A stretch of DNA of 64,000 bases from PRO6 sp035565775 (GTDB taxonomy: Bacteria > Pseudomonadota > Alphaproteobacteria > Rhizobiales > Xanthobacteraceae): contig DATMRW010000021.1 in NCBI GenBank assembly GCA_035565775.1, positions 434,001 to 498,000 of the forward strand, in the 5' to 3' direction. Numbering within the stretch: the first letter of the stretch is position 1; each line of letters begins with the position of its first letter. Shown here in pieces: positions 59,154-64,000 of the stretch. A program made the translations under genes and the position numbers. Under the pieces are notes generated by a model. The model did not search any database, was not told the origin of the DNA, and worked only from the letters and a program-made list of their open reading frames with translations.

Positions 59154-59863
59154 GCTCACTTCTGCATGTCGACGGACTGTCCGTTTCCTATGGCAAGGCG
59201 GCCGCCCTCGCCAACGTGTCGCTGCGCATCGAAGCGGGCGATATTGTCGCCGTCCTCGGCCCGAACGGCGCCGGCAAGACCACCCTGCTCAAGGCGCTGT
59301 CGCGCGCGCTGCCGTCGCAAGGCACGATCGAGCTGCGCGGCGAGTCGCTGCAATCGCTTCCCGCGCATGAGGTCGTGGGACGCGGCATCTGCCACTGCCC
59401 GGAAGGGCGGCGGCTGTTCTCCGAACTCACGGTGCACAAGAACCTGATGCTCGGCGCGTATCTTCGGAAAAACGCGGCAGAGGTCCGCGACGATCTCGAA
59501 TTCGTCTATCATCTCTTCCCGGTTTTGCGCGAGCGGGAGAAACAAATCGTCAGCACGCTCTCCGGCGGCCAGCAGCAGATGGTCGCGATCGGCCGCGCCC
59601 TGATGGGCCACCCTGCACTGCTCCTGCTCGACGAGCCATCGGTCGGCATCGCGCATCGGCTGAAGGCGGAAATCTTTGACGCCATCCGGCTGATCCGGGA
59701 CAAGGGCACGGCGGTTCTCATGGCCGAGCAGGACGCCCGCTCCGCGCTGCGCATTGCCAATCGCGTCTATGTCCTCGAGCGCGGCAAGGTTGGCCGCGAA
59801 GGCGATGCCGCCGAACTGTCCAAGGACGACTACATCCGGAAAGTCTATCTCGGGGTGGAGTAG
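59150..59863 (+). CDS. HAAT ABC transporter ATP-binding protein (LivF-like), system 3
   Basis: A 237-residue ATPase with Walker A VLGPNGAGKTTLLKAL near residue 34, CHCPEGRRLFSELTVHKNLML near 82, signature LSGGQQQMVAIGRAL and Walker B ALLLLDEPSVGIAH. It starts with GTG overlapping the LivG-like stop. It is the last gene of system 3; the convergent gene ends 17 bases downstream. Confidence 0.92.
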   Translation: MSSLLHVDGLSVSYGKAAALANVSLRIEAGDIVAVLGPNGAGKTTLLKALSRALPSQGTIELRGESLQSLPAHEVVGRGICHCPEGRRLFSELTVHKNLMLGAYLRKNAAEVRDDLEFVYHLFPVLREREKQIVSTLSGGQQQMVAIGRALMGHPALLLLDEPSVGIAHRLKAEIFDAIRLIRDKGTAVLMAEQDARSALRIANRVYVLERGKVGREGDAAELSKDDYIRKVYLGVE

Positions 59864-59880
59864 AAGCTGGGCCTGCGCTC

Positions 59881-60324
59881 CTAGCAGCCGCGGCAAATTC
59901 CGCCGATCAGACGGTCCAGGGCCATGTCATCGCGGCTCAGACCGGGACGGGGCTGCTTTGCGGCATTCGGGTTAGTCGGCTGCCGTTCGGCGGCTACCGG
60001 AGCGGTGCCGATCAGACGGGGATCCGGTGTCAGCGCCGGCGGCACCGACGGATTGGCCGATCCGCTCACCGTCACGCCCATGGAGGACGTCGCGGGAGGC
60101 GTCGCTGAGGGAATGCTTGGCGCGACGCCAGTTACCGGAGGCGGGACAGAAGGCCTCGGCGCCGCCGGAGTGAGCAGCACGGCGCTGGGATTTCCGGTGG
60201 TGGTGGTAGTCGTGGTTCCCATGCCTCTCGACATCGAGCCATGAGATCCACCCCCACCACGCGCAAACGCAGGTGACGCAGCGGCAGCGGCCAAAAGAGC
60301 CGCGATCACGATCAGTTTGCGCAT
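59881..60324 (-). CDS. small exported Pro/Thr-rich protein, function unknown
   Basis: A 147-residue protein with a signal peptide (MRKLIVIAALLAAAAASPAFA, cleavage near residue 21). It is followed by a Gly/Ser stretch, a run of seven Thr (GTTTTTTTG) and a Pro-rich low-complexity middle. The C-terminus (DDMALDRLIGGICRGC) has two Cys and looks more ordered. I recognise no family. The ATG at 60324 has GGAGG five bases upstream. It is likely periplasmic or surface-bound. Confidence 0.7.
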   Translation of the reverse strand: MRKLIVIAALLAAAAASPAFARGGGGSHGSMSRGMGTTTTTTTGNPSAVLLTPAAPRPSVPPPVTGVAPSIPSATPPATSSMGVTVSGSANPSVPPALTPDPRLIGTAPVAAERQPTNPNAAKQPRPGLSRDDMALDRLIGGICRGC

Positions 60325-60569
60325 TGCAACCTCCGCTCCTGCCTTTCCGGTTCGCCGGTCCCTCGATCCCACCTATGCATCTAACCCGCTGCCGCCACCC
60401 GGCCGCCCTCCCCAAGGCGATCAAATCGCCGTTAGTGTGCATTTGCCCCCGCGGATGGCTCCCAAAGGCGCCGGTGCGAGCTTTCACATCTGGAAAGCCG
60501 ACGATATGCATGGGCCTCACCCTAGGATAAGGCCGCAGCGGCGGTCGCCAAAAGGCTTGAGGCAAGACA

Positions 60570-60917
60570 ATGGAACGCGCTGTGCTGATCTACGTGACCT
60601 TCCCTAGCTTGGCAGAAGCGGAGACGGTCGGGCGGCAGTTGGTCGAACGCCGCCTCGCTGCATGCGTCAACATCATCCCCGGCATGATTTCCCACTATCA
60701 ATGGAAGGGTGCGGTCGAGCGGGGCGAGGAACTGGTCATGATCGCGAAAACCCGCGCATCGCTCGCCAATGAGTTCAGCATCGCGGTTCGGGAACTGCAT
60801 TCCTACGAGACGCCCGCGATCGTCGTCATTCCGCTGGAAAGCGTCGAGCGCAGCTATCTCGCCTGGATTCTGGATTCCACCGCCGTTCGGGGCGAAGAAG
60901 CGAACGATCCGGCCTAG
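60570..60917 (+). CDS. cutA: divalent-cation tolerance protein CutA
   Basis: A 115-residue member of the CutA1 family, trimeric ferredoxin-like proteins tied to copper tolerance. Conserved segments are VLIYVTFPSLAEAETVGRQLVERRLAACVNIIPG at residues 5-38, SHYQWKGAVERGEELVMIAKTR and HSYETPAIVVIPL. Length fits the family. Its last four bases overlap the convergent small exported protein gene. Confidence 0.95.
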   Translation: MERAVLIYVTFPSLAEAETVGRQLVERRLAACVNIIPGMISHYQWKGAVERGEELVMIAKTRASLANEFSIAVRELHSYETPAIVVIPLESVERSYLAWILDSTAVRGEEANDPA

Positions 60918-61252
60918 CGGCCGTCGCCCGGTTTGGCTTGCGTGTTGCGCTGCGCGGAATTCGCGTCCGGCTTGGCAGCCTGCTGGCTATGTTGGCGTTG
61001 GCGACGGGCAGCTTCGCGGTCGGCAGGTCCGCGCGCCCCGCGGTTACGTTGATACCCGTACTTCCCCTCATATTTGTGCCGCCAGTCGACCTTCTGCACC
61101 ATCAGAGGCTCGCCCCATGAGGAGACGCCGCTGTCGCGCGGGAGGCGCCACACTGGCCCCACCTCGAACGCACTTGCCGAGCTCAACGCGGGCCCGCACA
61201 TAACCGCTGCCGCAAGCCCTGCGCTTGCGAGCCAGATCAATGCTCCGTGCAT
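60914..61252 (-). CDS. small exported basic protein, function unknown
   Basis: A 112-residue protein with a signal peptide (LIWLASAGLAAAVMCGPALSSASA, cleavage near residue 29). It then has FEVGPVWRLPRDSGVSSWGEPLMVQKVDWRHKYEGKYGY and a strongly basic, Gln/Arg-rich tail. I know no family for it. The ATG at 61252 is preceded by GGGAGGG. It is convergent with cutA and overlaps it by four bases. Confidence 0.7.
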   Translation of the reverse strand: MHGALIWLASAGLAAAVMCGPALSSASAFEVGPVWRLPRDSGVSSWGEPLMVQKVDWRHKYEGKYGYQRNRGARGPADREAARRQRQHSQQAAKPDANSAQRNTQAKPGDGR

Positions 61253-61453
61253 GGAGCCCTCCCGTAATCCCGATCGATATGATGTAATGCGCCAGCGCAC
61301 GGCGTTTTCTCGCTCTCCGGCAAGGAGCGCGGCGGCGCCGAGCGGTTCAAATTTAGGAACGAGTTGTTGCGCCAGTGTTTCAAATCATCTGGTGCGGAGA
61401 ATGGAACCACCGGCGCCTAGCGGCGGGGCAAGAACAACAATCGGGAGGGGCGA

Positions 61454-62713
61454 TTGCCGGAACAGGGGCAATTGGCGATACCGGCGGCCAAAGTCGGCGG
61501 CACGCCGGATGATCGTTTACGTCTCTTCACCATCTTGGCCGTGCTCTATGTCGGGCAGGCCATCCCCGCTTATCTGGTCGTCGGCGCAGCGCTGCCGATC
61601 ATGCGCGAACAGGGCGCCTCCCGCAGTGCGATCGGCCTCGTCGGCCTGCTGTTGCTGCCGGGGTTGCTGCGTTTTCTCTGGGCGCCGGCGGTCGACAGGA
61701 TCAGGCCTTTCGCGCGGGCGCACCGCGCCGGCTGGATCGGCCTGACGCAGATTGGCATCATTGCCGGCCTCGTTGCCCTGTCTTTCGTCCCGCCGGTCGA
61801 GATTGGGCCGTTTCTGGCGATCGGTTTTATGCTTGGGCTGCTGCTGTCGACCAACGACATCGCCGTCGATGGCTATGCGACCACCTCGCTCGCTGCCGCT
61901 GACCGGCCGATCGGCAATGCGATCCAGGGCGGAGCGGTGGCCGTCGGCGTAATTGTCGGCACCACCGGCGGCCTCGTCCTATATGCCCGGTTCGGCTGGC
62001 AGGCCACGGCACTGACGATTGCTGCGCTGTCGGTGCTTCCGCTTGCCGCGGCCTTCGCGATGCGGGAAACCACAGGCGCGGAGACAGCGCGGCCGGCTCC
62101 GCGTGCAGCCCTTGCGGCTTTCTTTCGCCGTCCGCAGGCGCGGCGGATGCTTGCCGTCGCGCTGATCTATCGCGCCAGCGAAGGCCTGATCGGTGCGATG
62201 GAGGGGCCGTATCTCGTCGATCGCGGCGTATCGCTCGACGTGATCGGCTATCTCACTGGCGCGGCGGCCGCCACCGCGGGCCTTGCCGGATCGGCCATCG
62301 CCGCGCTGCTGCTGATCAGGATAGGGCATGGCTCGACGCTCGCGCTGCTCGGTGTGTTGCGAACAGTGTGCTTCGCCTGGTTTGCGTGCCATGCCTTCGA
62401 CCTTGCGACAGGCCAGAGCCTCTTGTTCGGCGCCGCCATCGGCCAGACGTTGATCCGCTATATGGAGATTGTCGCGCTGTTCAGCCTGTTCATGGGGACG
62501 GCGTCGAAGGAACAGCCGGGCACGGATTTCACCGTGCTGTCGTGCGCGCAGGTGCTGGTCTTTCTCCTCGGCTCGCTGCTCGCGGGGGTTCTTGCCGACT
62601 GGTTCGGCTATGGCGTGGTGTTCGCGCTTGCCACCGCCTTGTCACTTCTGTCCGTGGCGATCACGGCGAGGCTACTGTCGGGCGGAGCGAAGGCGGACCT
62701 TTGCCGAAGCTGA
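61454..62713 (+). CDS. MFS transporter of the AmpG/RhtX type
   Basis: A 419-residue inner-membrane transporter with 12 hydrophobic segments. The loop motif LLSTNDIAVDGYATTSL near residue 133 is typical of the AmpG/RhtX/FptX branch, which imports muropeptides or siderophores. The N-terminus includes LYVGQAIPAYLVVGAALPIMREQGAS. Which substrate it carries cannot be decided. The start is a TTG at 61454 after GGGAGGGG. The 3' end overlaps the convergent TPR gene by 42 bases. Confidence 0.85.
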   Translation: MPEQGQLAIPAAKVGGTPDDRLRLFTILAVLYVGQAIPAYLVVGAALPIMREQGASRSAIGLVGLLLLPGLLRFLWAPAVDRIRPFARAHRAGWIGLTQIGIIAGLVALSFVPPVEIGPFLAIGFMLGLLLSTNDIAVDGYATTSLAAADRPIGNAIQGGAVAVGVIVGTTGGLVLYARFGWQATALTIAALSVLPLAAAFAMRETTGAETARPAPRAALAAFFRRPQARRMLAVALIYRASEGLIGAMEGPYLVDRGVSLDVIGYLTGAAAATAGLAGSAIAALLLIRIGHGSTLALLGVLRTVCFAWFACHAFDLATGQSLLFGAAIGQTLIRYMEIVALFSLFMGTASKEQPGTDFTVLSCAQVLVFLLGSLLAGVLADWFGYGVVFALATALSLLSVAITARLLSGGAKADLCRS

Positions 62714-64000
62714 GGGCGAAGCCGGCGCGTAGATGGCGCGGGCGATGTGCTCAGGCATGATCTCCCTGCCGAAGCGGCGCACCAGATGGCTCGTCAGGCC
62801 GGCCATGACATTACGGCGGTGCTCGCGGGCCTGAAAGTGGCGCGCCCCCACCTTGAAAAGGAAGTCCAGCATAGCCTGCGCCTGCGCTGCGGCGATGCTT
62901 GCCAGAACGGCCTCCTGATCGGGCGGCAATGCCGCCACAGGATCGCAGAAATACAGCCCGATCTTGAGACGAAGGGGGGCGTTGAGCGCAAAGAGTTGCC
63001 CGCTCGTCTTTTCGAGCAGGGCGCGATCGTTCGCGGCCGCCAACGCAGTGCATTTGAGCACGAGAAGGTAGAGGTGGAATTCCGATCTGTGCTCGGACAA
63101 TTCGATGCCGCGATCATAGAGCGCCAGCGCCTCGCCGAATTCGCCAAGGCACATGCAGATCTGCGCCCGCATGGCGAAGGCGGCGGCGAACCCCGTCGTC
63201 TTGGCGAACACATCCTCGGCCAGCGCTGCCGCCAGCTGCATGTGTCCGCGGTCGATGAAGAACAGCACCTTGGCGATGGCGAGGACCAATAGCGGCTTGT
63301 CCTGCACCGCCGGCAGGTGCTCAAGCGCGAGCGTCTCCATCGTATCTTCGATCTCGGCCCATTGCTGCTGTGTCGGCAGCGGCTCACCGGCGGCGGGCTG
63401 AACCAGGCGCGTATAAAGATAGAGCGCCCACATCACCGCCAGTTCCGGATCGTCGGGGCGCACGGCGCGGGCGCGAGCGAGTTGCGCCTCACTCTCGCGC
63501 CAGCTCTCGTCGGCGCGCGTCAGCATCCGCGCCGCCTCGTGCAGGCGCAGCTCCATCGGCAGATCGGTGGGAGCGAGCGGCAGGTCGATCGGCGGCTTCG
63601 CCAGATGTTGCCAGAGCGCCGCTTTGATCGCGGAGGCGACGCGATCGGTTTCCGCCTTGATGCCGCTGCGGTCGAAACTTACACGATGGGCTGCGATGAT
63701 ATGGCGGCTCGGGCCGCCGCGCAGTACGAAGGCGGCCTGGAGCGCCGCACCGTCGTCATGAAAGCTGACCTCGAGCGTAAAGGGTACGGCCGGCAGCTGG
63801 CTTGCGTCGAAGCGCAGATGCGCGGCGTTGACCACGCGCCTCCCGCGGCCGATCGTTCGGTCGAGCGCGGCGGTCAACATTCCGAGAATCAGTCGCTCCG
63901 GACCGGCGCGGCCCGAAAGCCCATAGACCGGCCCGATCAGGAGAAAGGCGTCGTCCTGCGGCGGGGCGTTTTCTTTGGCGATCCAGGTATAGCCCTCGCC
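62672..64000 (-). CDS. TPR-repeat protein, N-terminus beyond the right edge
   Basis: The frame is open from the stop at 62672 to the end of the window, at least 442 residues. An in-frame ATG at 63880 exists, but the 40 codons before it have normal G+C-rich third positions and a sensible sequence (AFLLIGPVYGLSGRAGPERL), so the true start lies outside. The visible part has an alpha/beta region (to about 63500) and then helical repeats of the TPR kind, for example LGEFGEALALYDRGIELSEH. Such C-terminal repeats occur in CadC-like regulators and adenylate-cyclase-type proteins; the missing N-terminus would decide. Confidence 0.7.
   Translation of the reverse strand, partial: GEGYTWIAKENAPPQDDAFLLIGPVYGLSGRAGPERLILGMLTAALDRTIGRGRRVVNAAHLRFDASQLPAVPFTLEVSFHDDGAALQAAFVLRGGPSRHIIAAHRVSFDRSGIKAETDRVASAIKAALWQHLAKPPIDLPLAPTDLPMELRLHEAARMLTRADESWRESEAQLARARAVRPDDPELAVMWALYLYTRLVQPAAGEPLPTQQQWAEIEDTMETLALEHLPAVQDKPLLVLAIAKVLFFIDRGHMQLAAALAEDVFAKTTGFAAAFAMRAQICMCLGEFGEALALYDRGIELSEHRSEFHLYLLVLKCTALAAANDRALLEKTSGQLFALNAPLRLKIGLYFCDPVAALPPDQEAVLASIAAAQAQAMLDFLFKVGARHFQAREHRRNVMAGLTSHLVRRFGREIMPEHIARAIYAPASPSASAKVRLRSARQ

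Noticed and set aside
1..64000. tRNA genes, rRNA, CRISPR arrays, insertion sequences, prophage
   Set aside because: No cloverleaf, regular short repeats, transposase or phage genes were seen on either strand.

Overview
The window is GC-rich DNA with dense operons, many overlapping start and stop codons, and a gene content typical of metabolically versatile Alphaproteobacteria. The nearest guess is the Bradyrhizobium/Rhodopseudomonas/Afipia group. That placement is an inference from composition, the many branched-chain-type (HAAT) ABC transporters, amidases and LysR regulators, and FixK/NnrR-like boxes; there is no rRNA or other marker here. I see no tRNA, rRNA, CRISPR array, insertion sequence or prophage.

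Layout. 1-2.5 kb: an acetyltransferase, an SMP-30 lactonase-like protein, a small coiled-coil exported protein and a GIY-YIG protein. 2.7-8 kb: an amidase divergent from an acyl-CoA synthetase, then an MFS exporter. 7.8-12.7 kb: a LysR regulator divergent from a WrbA quinone reductase, then pirin, a sugar kinase and a cyclase-family hydrolase. 12.8-18.5 kb: ferredoxin-NADP reductase and HAAT transporter 1, whose two permeases are fused. 18.7-21.1 kb: a Crp/Fnr regulator, an alternative oxidase and pseudoazurin. 21.1-24.7 kb: AhpD-like, LysR, XdhC, Tim44-like and PAS proteins. 24.7-27.8 kb: a cystathionine gamma-synthase-type enzyme, Mrp and DUF971. 28-35.1 kb: HAAT transporter 2, a nitrilase-pathway-type amidase and an AraC regulator. 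35.1-39.4 kb: a two-gene polysaccharide exporter, a GDP-mannose synthesis enzyme and a sugar epimerase. 39.7-45 kb: an amidase, a formamidase-family protein, a LysR regulator and methylmalonate-semialdehyde dehydrogenase. 45-49.5 kb: a gene relic, a sigma-54 activator, a flavin reductase and a luciferase-like monooxygenase. 49.8-55 kb: a DUF2079-like membrane protein, a flavoprotein, a universal stress protein and a CHAD protein. 55.2-59.9 kb: HAAT transporter 3. 59.9-64 kb: two small exported proteins, CutA, an MFS transporter and a TPR protein cut by the right edge.

Three themes stand out. First, uptake plus hydrolysis of amides: three amidase-signature enzymes, one FmdA-family protein and a transporter directly joined to one of the amidases. 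Second, a respiratory/nitrogen-oxide locus in which the alternative oxidase has Gln where a di-iron Glu ligand is expected. Third, a complete sigma-54 circuit: an enhancer-binding protein gene, a full-consensus -24/-12 promoter, tandem upstream dyads and a two-component flavin monooxygenase. The sigma-54 circuit and the variant oxidase are the best candidates for undescribed biology.
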